64,000 bases of DNA from JBGAHD01 sp044226395. Its GTDB lineage: Bacteria > Pseudomonadota > Gammaproteobacteria > Xanthomonadales > Ahniellaceae. Both the position numbers and the translations under genes were made by a program. The stretch's first letter is position 1; each line of letters starts with the position of its first letter. Shown here one piece after another: positions 15,623 to 24,895 of the stretch. The stretch lies in NCBI GenBank assembly GCA_044226395.1, contig JBGAHD010000003.1, positions 930,001-994,000 on the forward strand, read 5' to 3'. The notes under the pieces are model-generated. The model was not told the origin of the DNA. It saw only the letters and a list, made by a program, of their open reading frames with translations, and did not search any database.

Positions 15623-17703
15623 GCGCGCGCGAACGCGACGTCGCGCCGAGCGGCGCGACCCTGGCCAATCGTCTGTGGCGCGATGCACTCGATACATTGC
15701 AAGCGCGCCTCATCGATGCGCGCGATCTCGCCGACCTCGCTGGCGCCGCCATCGGCCTGGCCGCGCCCTTGCTCGATGAGCCGCGCTTCGCGTGGCTGGT
15801 GGAAACCTTCGAGCTCGACGCGCGCGATCAGGATCTGCTCCTCATCGCCGCCGCGCCGCAAATCGATCCGCGCCTGGCCGACCTCTACGCCCGCTGGCAA
15901 GGTCATGTCACCGCCGACCGCGCGAGCGAAGCCTTCGCGCTGCATCTGCTGTGCGCCGAAGCCGACGCGCGCCTGGCGCTTCGCGCGCGTCTTTCGCCGC
16001 AGCACGTGCTGTGTCAGCAGCGTCTGCTCGACCTCGCGACTACGCGCGCGGCCAATGGCGAACCGCGCGGACCGCGCGCGCTGCGCGTCGATCCGCAAAT
16101 TCTGCGCACGCTGTTCTACGAAGGCGGCATCGATCCGCGCCTGCACGCGTATTGCCGCTTGATCGAACCGGGCGAGGACACACGCGCGCTAGCCTTGCCG
16201 CGCGAGACGTGGCGGATCCTGCATGCCTGGGCCACGCAGGCTTGGCAGGAACGCTCGCCATTGCGATTGCATTGGCGCGGCGCCGTGGGCAGTGGTCGAC
16301 GCCAGACCGCGCAAGCGCTGGCGCAATCGCTCGGAGCGCGGCTGCTGCTGGCCGATCTGCGCTTGCTCGGCGAAGGCCTGCAAGCCATCGACGCCTTGCT
16401 GCCATTGCTACGCGAAGCCTGGCTCGGCGATGCCGTGCTCTACATCGAAGGCATCGAGGCCTTGCCCGCCGCTGGCATGCAAGTCGAACTCGAACGCCTG
16501 CTCGAGGCCATCGATCAGGACGCGGGCGTGGTGATCATCGCCACGTCGCCCGCGTGGTCGCTGCCTTCGCATCGCCTCACCGATGCGCGCGTGATCGACT
16601 TCGTACTGCCCGATGCCGCGCAACGCCGCGCGCTGTGGCAGCGCGAGCTGGCCGCGCGCGGTCTGCGTCTGGACGAGCAGTCGCTGCGCGCGCTGGCCAA
16701 CCGTTTTCGCATGAATCCGCTACAAATCGCGCGTTCGGTGCGCGCGGCCGAGATCGCCGCGCGCGGTCGCGACGCCGATGCCGCGCCCGATGCCGACAGT
16801 CTGTTCTCCGCCGCGCGCGCGCAGGCGCCGCAGGATCTCTCGCAACTCGCGCGCAAGGTCGTGCCGGCGGCGCGCTGGTCGGATCTGGTCCTGCCCGAAG
16901 ACGCGCGCGAGCAATTGCGCGAACTCTGTCAGCGCGTCGAACACGCCGAACGCGTGCTCGATCAGTGGGGCTTCGGCGGCCGTCTGAACTTAGGCAAGGG
17001 CACCAGTGCCTTGTTCGCCGGTCCCTCGGGCACGGGCAAGACCATGGGCGCCGAAGTGATCGCGGGCGAACTGCGTCTGGATCTGTACAAGATCGATCTC
17101 GCCACGATCGTGAGCAAATACATCGGTGAGACCGAGAAGAACCTCGATCGCGTCTTCACCGCCGCGCGCAATGCCAATGCGATCTTGTTGTTCGACGAGG
17201 CCGACGCGATCTTCGGCAAGCGTTCCGAGGTGCGTGACTCGCACGATCGCTACGCCAATCTCGAAATCGCCTATCTGCTGCAGAAGATGGAGGAATACGA
17301 CGGGCTGTCGATCCTCGCGACCAATCTCAAGCAGAACATGGACGATGCCTTTCTGCGTCGACTGACGTACACGGTGCTGTTTCCGTTCCCGGATGCCGCC
17401 GATCGCGAGCGCATCTGGCGCAAGATCTGGCCCGAGCGCGTGCCCGTGTCGCCGGCCATCGACTTCGCGCGCATCGCACAGCACTTCAAGCTCTCGGGCG
17501 GCCAGATCAAGAACGCCGCGCTCGCCGCCGCGTACTTCGCGTCCGCCGATGTGCGCGAAGTACAAGCGCGTCATGTCGTGCACGGCATTCGTCGCGAGCT
17601 GCAAAAGCAAGGCAAGTCCATGGTCGAGTTCGAGGCCGTGCTCGCCAGTTGTCTTGAGCCGCTGGTCGATGCCCAGGCTTCGCGCGAGGTCGCGCATGGC
17701 TAA
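15619..17703 (+). CDS. eCIS AAA+ ATPase (Afp15-like)
   Basis: The 694-residue protein has an N-terminal helical part (about 1-190), a degenerate AAA module (about 200-370, GAVGSGRRQTAQAL in place of a full Walker A) and a complete C-terminal AAA+ module. Walker A is GPSGTGKT at about 468, Walker B is ILLFDEADAIFGKR at about 521, and DDAFLRRLTYTVLFPFPD holds the arginine-finger region. Two-module ATPases of this type are part of the eCIS core (Afp15/Pvc15) and act in particle assembly or cargo loading. It overlaps the gene before it by 4 nt and the gene after it by 8 nt. The longer in-frame start at 15232 was rejected because it would overlap the whole upstream gene. Confidence 0.9.
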   Translation: MSARERDVAPSGATLANRLWRDALDTLQARLIDARDLADLAGAAIGLAAPLLDEPRFAWLVETFELDARDQDLLLIAAAPQIDPRLADLYARWQGHVTADRASEAFALHLLCAEADARLALRARLSPQHVLCQQRLLDLATTRAANGEPRGPRALRVDPQILRTLFYEGGIDPRLHAYCRLIEPGEDTRALALPRETWRILHAWATQAWQERSPLRLHWRGAVGSGRRQTAQALAQSLGARLLLADLRLLGEGLQAIDALLPLLREAWLGDAVLYIEGIEALPAAGMQVELERLLEAIDQDAGVVIIATSPAWSLPSHRLTDARVIDFVLPDAAQRRALWQRELAARGLRLDEQSLRALANRFRMNPLQIARSVRAAEIAARGRDADAAPDADSLFSAARAQAPQDLSQLARKVVPAARWSDLVLPEDAREQLRELCQRVEHAERVLDQWGFGGRLNLGKGTSALFAGPSGTGKTMGAEVIAGELRLDLYKIDLATIVSKYIGETEKNLDRVFTAARNANAILLFDEADAIFGKRSEVRDSHDRYANLEIAYLLQKMEEYDGLSILATNLKQNMDDAFLRRLTYTVLFPFPDAADRERIWRKIWPERVPVSPAIDFARIAQHFKLSGGQIKNAALAAAYFASADVREVQARHVVHGIRRELQKQGKSMVEFEAVLASCLEPLVDAQASREVAHG

Positions 17704-20700
17704 TGTCCGCGCGCGCGCGCAGACACCGGGCAAGGCCGGTCGGCAGCGACGACGCGGCGAATCGCGCCCGCGCGCCACCGCCATCGCGCCCGTGCCGGTG
17801 CCCGCGCACTTGCGCTCGCAACTGCCGCCGGGCGGTCAACCGCTCGACGCGCGCACCGCCGCGCGCATGCAGGCGCGCTTCGGCGAGGATTTCAGCCAGG
17901 TACGCATTCACACCGGTCCCGCCGCGCAAGCGCTGACCGAAGCGCGCGACGTCAACGCCTTCGCGTTGGGCGAGCATCTGGTGTTCGGCGACGCGCGCTT
18001 CGCGCCGCAAACGCCCGAAGGCCAGCGCCTGATCGCGCACGAACTCGCGCACGTCGTGCAGCAACGCCACGGTGGCCTGGGCACGGCCGCGCCCGCGCCC
18101 GAACTCGCGGAGAAGCAAGCCGATCGCGCCGCCGAGGCCGTGACCGCCGGCTACGCCGTGCACGTGCAAGGCGCGGTCGCGCCGGCGGTGATGGGCGATG
18201 ACAAGCATCGGCGCAAGCCGCGTCGCGACGACGAGGACGATGACTTCGACGACGCTGACGCCGCGCGCCAGGAAGATCGCGCCCGCGACAAGCAACGCAC
18301 CCAGCAGCGCCAGCAAGATCGCAAGACCGCCGGCAAGGACGAGGATCAGATCGCCGAGGAGATGGCCGAGGAAGCGCTGCGCAAGATTGAAAAGCGCGCG
18401 GCCAAGCCCGGCGCCAAGCGTCGATCCTTGAGCCGCAAGGAGCGTGACCTCGATCGCTTCGAGCGCCATATCGACGCGATCCAGGCGCCGCAGGACGTCA
18501 AGAACACGCGCAAGGGCAATCTCGACGAAGCGCATCGCACGCCGAGCAAGACCTCGGGCAAGCCGCAGGACGAATACGTCGCGGGCTCGATCCTGCTGCC
18601 GGGTCAGGAAGTGCGTGGCCCCAATGGCCGACGCCTCGCTTCGCACACGCGGCCGGATTTCTCGGTGCTGCGTCGGAACAAGCAAGGCCAGATCGAGCGC
18701 GTGCACTTCAATCTGAAGTCGCACAAGCTCGATCGGATGTCGGAGGCGCAGGCCCGCGCCGCCGCGCGGGAAATCCTCTACCAGGCCGTGGGCAACAAGT
18801 TTCATCTGCCCACTGGCGAGAAGCTGGTGATCAGCTTCGCGCGCACGCCCTCGAAGAAGGTCCAGGAAGAGATCAAGAAGGTTCTGTTCTGCGAGCGCTC
18901 GCCCATCGACGAGATCAAGTTCGGCACGATCACGTATCGCGAGTCGGAACATCCCAAGGAAGGGCGCGAGCCGCTGGACACGGACGCGAAATCGCGTCGA
19001 CGTCGCGTGGCCGAGGAAAAGAAGGCCAAGGACAAGGCCCAACGTAAGGCCGACGCCGCCGCCAAGAAGGCGCAGCGCGAGTCCGATGCCGCGGCCAAGA
19101 AGGCCAAGCGCGAGTCGGACGCCGCCGCGAGAAAGGCCAAGCGTGATGCCGATGCCGCCGCGAAGAAGGCGCAACGCGAAGTCGATGCCGCGGCGAAGAA
19201 GGCTCAGCGCGAAGCCGACGCGGCCGCGAAGAAAGCGCAGCGTCAAGCCGACGCCGCCAAGAAGAAAGCCGAGCGCGATGCCGACCCCGCCAAGAAGCCG
19301 CGCAAGTCGCGCCGCGATGCCAAGCCGGACGCCACGGCGACTCACGACGACGATGTGATCGTGGTGCCGAAGGCCAGTCGACCACGCGCGCGCAAGAAGG
19401 ACGCGACGGTCGATGCCGCGCCGAAAGCCGAAGGCGCGAAGTCGCGTCGACGCGGCAAGAACCCCGCGAATGCCGCCGCGCCCGCGAACACGCCAGCGCG
19501 CGAGGCAAAGGCCGACCCCGCGCCCGAGGTCAACAAACCGCGTTCCGCTTCGCGCAAGCGCGACAAGGTCAAGGCCACGCCACTGCCGGATTCGGCGCGC
19601 AAATCGACGCCATCGGCGCAGCGTCAGCGGAAATCCAAGGGCGCCACCGCGAACGCGGCGCCCGTCACGGCGACGCCAGCGCCATCCGCGCACGCGTCAC
19701 CCACGCCGCAGTCGTCGAGCCAGTCCGCGACGGGTCACGCACCGCAGGCACAGCCCGCGACGGGGCACGCATCTCCGCAGCAAGGCGCCACGGGTCATGC
19801 CTCGCCCCAACAAGGCGCGACCGGTCACCCGGCACCCGTGCAAGCGCAGCCCGCGCCGGCGCCCGCGCAGAAACAAACGCCGTCGCGCGTGCCGTCACCC
19901 GCGCCGACGCCAGGGCAGGCGCCCGCCAAGCGCGGACCTTCGCGTCGCGCGGCGCCGCCGAACAAGGCCGCGCCCCCGCATTCAACGCCGTCGCCTTCAC
20001 CGCCGACGCCGACGCGCAAGCCTTCGGGCCCGGGCGCGCAGAGTCAGAAGCGCGGCGCCACGCCGCGTTCGCGCGGCAGTGCGTTCTCCGCGCCCGCGAG
20101 CAGTCAGCGTCACAGTTACTACGGTGATCAAGTGCAGATCACGGTGCTCGAGAAAGTCGGCGCGCATGACAAACCGTTCCTGGTCACCACGCGCGTGACC
20201 GTGCACGGCGGCGCTTCGATCGGCGGCGCGGTCGGCGAGCACACCAGTGGCTCGGGCCATGTCGGCGTGTCGGGCAGCGCGAGTATCGCCTTCACCGATC
20301 CGATGACCGAGGCGGAGAAGAACGACTATCTCGCCGCCGTCACCGGTGGCCGTGGCGGCTCGCGACCGCAATTGACCGTGATCGAACTGATCGCGCGCGG
20401 TCAAGGCAACGCGGCGGCGAAGTTGATCGAGAAGATGCGCGGCAGCGGCGACGCGCGCCGCGACTTCGATCAGCGCGACGACGGCAGCGAGCGCGAGCTC
20501 TCCGTCGAAGGCGATGTCAGCGCCGGTGTCGGCGGGCAGCGCTCGGTCGGCAAGGGTGGCAGCGTCGGCCTGCAGTTCGACGTGTCGAAAGGCGAAGGCA
20601 TCCGCCGCATCAGCACCAAGCGCGGCGATCGCGAGGCGATCACGGTCATCATCAGCCAGCGCTCGGCGCGTACGTTGGGCGGCAACGCGGGCTACGGCGT

Positions 20701-22204
20701 CGCGTCGATGGGCTATTCGGATTCGCGCGATCGCCTCGAAACGCGAAGCATCACGTTCCTGCTCGATCCGGGCGCGGGCGACTACGCCAGTCTGCGCGCG
20801 CAGATTCTTCGCGCCGAATCGCTGGACGCGCTCGAAGCCATCGCTGCCGCGCATCATGGCCTGGCCACGGGGCGTGGCCGCGAAACCGAGCAAGGGCAGG
20901 GCGGCACGACCTCGGCCGGCGTGTTCGTGTTCGGCATCGAACTCGATCAAGGCGGTTTCTACGGCGAAGGCGAGCACACCGAGGACGGCGAGCGCGTGCG
21001 CACGGTCAATGGCGGCGCGTCGATGGGCGGTTCGTTCACCGTGCTTGGTCGTCGCGTCGATCCGAGCAGTCGCACGGATTCGTTTCATGGCTGGGCCGAT
21101 GACCACAATGTCGGCGGCGGCGAAACGCGCTCGGACAATCGCGAAGTCGATTGGACCCGCACGCTCTCGCGGGTCTTCGACAGCGACACGCCGGCCGCCA
21201 CGGCCTTGGCCGCGAGCCAGCAGGACAAGGGCTTCTTGCAGGAGAAGGTCGATACGTCCGGCAAGATCTTGCTCGACGATTCCTACACGCGCATCGCCGA
21301 GGCCGCCAAGGACCACAACACCTGGATGCGCGCCTGGGGCTTCAAGGGCGTCAATCGCGGTTGGGCGCAGGAATGGGCGGCGGTGCGCCTCGAAGTGCTC
21401 GCCGCCAACGGCGATCGCCACAAGATTCAGCAAGCCATGGCGAAGTGGCAGCAGGGCGACTCCGGCCGCAGCGGCGAAGTGCAGCGCCTGGTCGGCGACA
21501 CCGGCATCGCGTTCGAATTCCCCGATGCCATCGCCGACAAGAAGCCGCTGTACGACGCCTTGATCGCCGCCGATCCGACCGGCCGCGCGCAGGAACTCGC
21601 CGCCGAAGGGCGCATCGACGAAGCGGTGGCCGAGCTCAACGCGATCGTGCAGCAACTGCAATCGCTGTTGCAGGCGATCCAAATGCATCAGCATGAAATC
21701 GACGAGCCCGACAAGTTCGCCGAAATGCAGCGACGCATCAATCTGCGCAAGCAGCAGATTCGCGAACGCATCGCCAAGCTCAAGCCCGCGCGCAAGCCGG
21801 CGCCGCCGGGCCAGCCCGCCGCGCCCGCGGTGGTGGCGCCGCCGGCGGACTTCGTCGGCCCGCTCACGGTCGATCAGCAACAAGCGCGCGCCGACGAGTC
21901 GGCCGCGACGCGCGCCGAGGCGCGCGAGCGCGTGTTCGAGCTGGTCGGCGAATGCCTGAGCAATCGCGCGCACGAAGACAAGGTCTTCGGCGAAGTGCTC
22001 GCCGAATTCGACAGCTGGTTCCTGAGCCGCGCCAAGATCTTCCAACTGCTCAACAGCCTCAACCCGATGTACTCGCGTTGGGACGCGGCGATTCAAGAAC
22101 TGCGCAAGCAGTACCCGAATCAAGGCGACTCGCCCGATCGCGCCAATCAATTCCTGCCCAATCGCGCGCGCTGGCAGGAACTCAATCAAAGGGCGCTCAA
22201 ATGA
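17696..22204 (+). CDS. DUF4157 (eCIS-core) giant cargo/effector candidate 1
   Basis: This is a 1502-residue, several-part protein. Residues about 47-124 are the DUF4157 domain that marks eCIS cargo, with HELAHVVQQR at 115-124 (HExxH). Residues about 245-415 may be a restriction-endonuclease-like fold: SHTRPDFSVLR, then ERVHFNLKSHKLD with K341. Residues about 452-528 are seven 11-residue repeats (DAAAKKAQRES type), predicted as a long charged helix. A Pro/Ala/Lys-rich linker with TGHA repeats runs to about 800. Residues about 800-1130 are Gly-rich and beta-rich (HGGASIGGAVGEHTSGSG), followed by a helical C terminus. It starts inside the ATPase stop and overlaps the next gene by ATGA. Cargo or toxin status is inferred from DUF4157 and the locus. 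Confidence 0.8.
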   Translation: MANVRARAQTPGKAGRQRRRGESRPRATAIAPVPVPAHLRSQLPPGGQPLDARTAARMQARFGEDFSQVRIHTGPAAQALTEARDVNAFALGEHLVFGDARFAPQTPEGQRLIAHELAHVVQQRHGGLGTAAPAPELAEKQADRAAEAVTAGYAVHVQGAVAPAVMGDDKHRRKPRRDDEDDDFDDADAARQEDRARDKQRTQQRQQDRKTAGKDEDQIAEEMAEEALRKIEKRAAKPGAKRRSLSRKERDLDRFERHIDAIQAPQDVKNTRKGNLDEAHRTPSKTSGKPQDEYVAGSILLPGQEVRGPNGRRLASHTRPDFSVLRRNKQGQIERVHFNLKSHKLDRMSEAQARAAAREILYQAVGNKFHLPTGEKLVISFARTPSKKVQEEIKKVLFCERSPIDEIKFGTITYRESEHPKEGREPLDTDAKSRRRRVAEEKKAKDKAQRKADAAAKKAQRESDAAAKKAKRESDAAARKAKRDADAAAKKAQREVDAAAKKAQREADAAAKKAQRQADAAKKKAERDADPAKKPRKSRRDAKPDATATHDDDVIVVPKASRPRARKKDATVDAAPKAEGAKSRRRGKNPANAAAPANTPAREAKADPAPEVNKPRSASRKRDKVKATPLPDSARKSTPSAQRQRKSKGATANAAPVTATPAPSAHASPTPQSSSQSATGHAPQAQPATGHASPQQGATGHASPQQGATGHPAPVQAQPAPAPAQKQTPSRVPSPAPTPGQAPAKRGPSRRAAPPNKAAPPHSTPSPSPPTPTRKPSGPGAQSQKRGATPRSRGSAFSAPASSQRHSYYGDQVQITVLEKVGAHDKPFLVTTRVTVHGGASIGGAVGEHTSGSGHVGVSGSASIAFTDPMTEAEKNDYLAAVTGGRGGSRPQLTVIELIARGQGNAAAKLIEKMRGSGDARRDFDQRDDGSERELSVEGDVSAGVGGQRSVGKGGSVGLQFDVSKGEGIRRISTKRGDREAITVIISQRSARTLGGNAGYGVASMGYSDSRDRLETRSITFLLDPGAGDYASLRAQILRAESLDALEAIAAAHHGLATGRGRETEQGQGGTTSAGVFVFGIELDQGGFYGEGEHTEDGERVRTVNGGASMGGSFTVLGRRVDPSSRTDSFHGWADDHNVGGGETRSDNREVDWTRTLSRVFDSDTPAATALAASQQDKGFLQEKVDTSGKILLDDSYTRIAEAAKDHNTWMRAWGFKGVNRGWAQEWAAVRLEVLAANGDRHKIQQAMAKWQQGDSGRSGEVQRLVGDTGIAFEFPDAIADKKPLYDALIAADPTGRAQELAAEGRIDEAVAELNAIVQQLQSLLQAIQMHQHEIDEPDKFAEMQRRINLRKQQIRERIAKLKPARKPAPPGQPAAPAVVAPPADFVGPLTVDQQQARADESAATRAEARERVFELVGECLSNRAHEDKVFGEVLAEFDSWFLSRAKIFQLLNSLNPMYSRWDAAIQELRKQYPNQGDSPDRANQFLPNRARWQELNQRALK
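19052..19282 (+). repeat. seven 33-bp coding repeats (11-residue units)
   Basis: Seven in-frame units of DAAAKKAQRES type (variants DAAAKKAKRES, DAAARKAKRDA, DAAKKKAERDA) lie inside the first DUF4157 gene. The 11-residue period and alternating charge suggest a hendecad coiled coil or single charged alpha-helix, similar in style to the TolA linker. Confidence 0.85.
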
Positions 22205-24819
22205 GCAGCCACGGCCACGATCCTCGGCAGCAGCGCTTGGCCGATCGCGCGCGCGCGACGCGCGCCAACGAATCGCCGTCGCCATCGATGTCGCCCGCGC
22301 TCGCGCATTCACCGCGCGCGCTGCCGCCACCGGGTCGCGAGTCCTTGCCGCCGGGCCAGGGCCGCGCCTTGCCGGCGAACCTGCGCGCGGAGTTCTCCAC
22401 GCGCATGGGGCAGGATCTTTCCGGCGTGCGTCTGCATGAAGGCGCCAGCGCCAACGACGCCGCGCTAGCTCAAGAAGCCAAGGCCTTCACGCTCGGCGAT
22501 GACGTGGTGCTGGGTAAGGACGTCGCGCCGCTGGACACGCAGGCCGGTCGTCAGACCTTGGCGCACGAACTCGCGCACGTGGTGCAGCAACGGCGTGGCG
22601 GTCCGCCACCGGCGATTGCGACTGACGCCGCGCACGAAGTCAGCGCCGATCGCGCGGCCTCGGCGGCGGTGTCGGGCAGCGGCGCGATCGCGGTTAGCGG
22701 CGGCACCGGTGTTGGCGTCGCGCGCCAGCCCATGGATCCGCGTCACGCGCGCGGCTATTCCGGCGAGCAAGGCATGGGCTTCGAGCTGTATCCCAGCTCG
22801 GAAGGTTGGGTCTTCGTCGAAGGGCCCAGTGGCGCGGCCGGTCACAACGCCACCGCGCCCGGCTTCGATGGCGTGGCCTACAACACCAAGACCGGCGAGC
22901 TGCACATCATCGACAACAAGTCGTTCAAGCGCAGCGGCAATGTGCAATCGGCCACCGCGATCACCAAGAACCTGTCGAAGAATCTCAATGACCTCATCGC
23001 CAAGGTCTCGGCGATGTCGAAGAAGAGTTTTCCTTATCGCGACAAGGTGCTCTCGCAATTGAAAGGCGCGCGCGACGCGCTGGCCAAGGGCCAGAGCATT
23101 CCGGCGAAAACCAAATTGATCGTGACCAATTCTGGCGGTCGTTCCACCGGCGTGTCGCAGCGGCTGAAGAATCTCGGCGTGGAATTTCGCGACGCGAACG
23201 CGCCGCAAGCCAAGCCGCCCGCGGGTAACAATTCAAAGGCCGCGAGCACGCCTGGCAAGAAAGCGTCGCCGAAGGCGCAATCGCAAAAAGCCACGGGCAA
23301 GAGTCAGGCGAAGGCGAAGCAGCCGCAAGGCAAGAGCACCACGGCGAAATCGACCACGGGCAAGAATGGCGCGCCACAGTCCACCGCCGCCAAGGGCAAG
23401 GCGACGAAATCAGTCGCGCCTAAGGGCACGGCCGGCAAGCAACCGCCACCGAAGAACGCGACGCCGAAGTCGCCCGCGAGCAAAGGCGCGGGCAATGCCG
23501 GCAAGACACCACCGGCGAAGGCCGCGCCGAAATCGCCCGCGAAGGGCAAGGCCAGCGCGCCGAAGGCACCCGCGAACAAGGCCGCGCCTTCGAAAGGCGC
23601 GTCATCGAAAGCGGCACCCGCGAAACCCGCCGCGCCAGCGCCGAAGAAACCCACAAAAGGCGCCGCGCCCAAGCAAGCGCCTGGCAAATCACCACCGGCA
23701 CCGAAGGGCGCGACGAAGAAAGGCGCGACACCCGATGCCACCGCGCCCAAGCAAGTCGCCAAACCCAAACCGGGCGCGAAAGGCGGCGCGGGCGCGAAGG
23801 GCGGCAAGTCCGGCGCTGGCGCGAAGAAAGGTGGCGCGAAATCCGCGCCATCGAAAGGCGGCGCCGGCAAAGGCGCTTCCGCGAAATCGCCCGCGCCAAA
23901 GGCTGGCGCCGGCAAGGCGCCACCGCCGAAGTCGTCGTCATCGGGCACGCGCGCGGGCGCGAAAACCGGCGCGAAGCCGCCGCCGAAATCGAAAGGCGCG
24001 GGCGCGCCCTCGCGCGCGAAAGCCAGCGCGCCGAAATCACCGCCCGCCGCGCCCAAGGGCGCGACGCCGGAACCTGTCGCGCCGAAATCACCCGCGGCCA
24101 AACCCGCGATCGAACCCGTTGCACCGAAGGGTGGTGCCAAGCCCGCGATCGAACCGGTCGCGCCGAAGGGTGGTGCCAAGCCCGCGATCGAACCCGTTGT
24201 GCCCAAGGGCGGCGTCAAGCCGACGATCGAACCCGTGGTGCCGAAGGGCGGTGTGCCCGAGCCGGGCATGCCCGCGCCGAAAGGCGGCGGTGGCAAGCCT
24301 TCGGTTGGTGGTGGCATCGCTTCGGTCGCGCTGCCGATTATCGCGGGCTTGATTCACAACAAGGCCGTGGAAAAGCGCGTCGAAAAGCAAGCGGGCGAAG
24401 AAGGTTTCGTGCCGCATAACGCGCCCAGTGGTGAAGGTCTCGCCTATGACCTCGGCGCGTGGTTGCTCGATCCCATGCGTGATGCCGAGAAGAACGTCGA
24501 CAACGAGAAGCGCTTCAAGGTCTCGCCCTGGCGTCAGAAAGTTCGCAATCTGGCCAACTCCACGCCGGCGGGCGAGACCTTCGATTTCACTTGGGAAGAT
24601 CCCACGTGTGGGACCGATCTGTTCGGCCATCCCGAGGTGCACTACGACTACCGCAAGGTCACGTACAAGAAGGGCGCGGATGGTCGCCTGACCGTGGAAT
24701 CGGGCGACGCCTCGGGCACGCTCGATCTCAATGACGTGATCGACGATCGCATCTCCGACGAAGAGATCGATCGTCGCATTCCCCGAAGCACCTGCGGCGA
24801 CTACCTGGGGGAAGCATGA
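22201..24819 (+). CDS. DUF4157 (eCIS-core) cargo/effector candidate 2, PD-(D/E)xK-like
   Basis: The 872-residue protein has a DUF4157 domain at about 55-132 (HELAHVVQQR at 122-131). Next is a compact region at about 185-332 with GFDGVAYNTKTGELHIIDNK: D223 and D238-x-K240 fit the catalytic core of PD-(D/E)xK nucleases. A very long Lys/Ala/Pro/Gly linker (about 335-700) follows, ending in four 13-residue repeats, and then a short hydrophobic stretch VALPIIAGLI near 706-715. The last 160 residues form a separate domain (DFTWEDPTCGTDLFGHPEVH). It starts in the ATGA overlap with the previous gene. I infer a cargo protein with a nuclease-like domain; the C-terminal domain is unrecognised. Confidence 0.78.
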   Translation: MSSHGHDPRQQRLADRARATRANESPSPSMSPALAHSPRALPPPGRESLPPGQGRALPANLRAEFSTRMGQDLSGVRLHEGASANDAALAQEAKAFTLGDDVVLGKDVAPLDTQAGRQTLAHELAHVVQQRRGGPPPAIATDAAHEVSADRAASAAVSGSGAIAVSGGTGVGVARQPMDPRHARGYSGEQGMGFELYPSSEGWVFVEGPSGAAGHNATAPGFDGVAYNTKTGELHIIDNKSFKRSGNVQSATAITKNLSKNLNDLIAKVSAMSKKSFPYRDKVLSQLKGARDALAKGQSIPAKTKLIVTNSGGRSTGVSQRLKNLGVEFRDANAPQAKPPAGNNSKAASTPGKKASPKAQSQKATGKSQAKAKQPQGKSTTAKSTTGKNGAPQSTAAKGKATKSVAPKGTAGKQPPPKNATPKSPASKGAGNAGKTPPAKAAPKSPAKGKASAPKAPANKAAPSKGASSKAAPAKPAAPAPKKPTKGAAPKQAPGKSPPAPKGATKKGATPDATAPKQVAKPKPGAKGGAGAKGGKSGAGAKKGGAKSAPSKGGAGKGASAKSPAPKAGAGKAPPPKSSSSGTRAGAKTGAKPPPKSKGAGAPSRAKASAPKSPPAAPKGATPEPVAPKSPAAKPAIEPVAPKGGAKPAIEPVAPKGGAKPAIEPVVPKGGVKPTIEPVVPKGGVPEPGMPAPKGGGGKPSVGGGIASVALPIIAGLIHNKAVEKRVEKQAGEEGFVPHNAPSGEGLAYDLGAWLLDPMRDAEKNVDNEKRFKVSPWRQKVRNLANSTPAGETFDFTWEDPTCGTDLFGHPEVHYDYRKVTYKKGADGRLTVESGDASGTLDLNDVIDDRISDEEIDRRIPRSTCGDYLGEA
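24100..24255 (+). repeat. four 39-bp coding repeats (13-residue units)
   Basis: Four consecutive units of KPAIEPVAPKGGA type (variants KPAIEPVVPKGGV and KPTIEPVVPKGGV) lie at the end of the low-complexity linker of the second DUF4157 protein. The DNA units differ at wobble positions, so they are not freshly duplicated. Confidence 0.85.
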
Positions 24820-24895
24820 GCATCCGCTTGTTCACGCGCCTCGCAGTCCATCGCGCGCCCGCATGCGCCTTGCGCGCATCCGCCCGTCGGAGCCA

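Noticed and set aside
19052..19282. Tandem 33-bp units that could suggest a CRISPR array
   Set aside because: The repeats are adjacent, in frame and without spacers. They encode an 11-residue helical repeat inside a gene.
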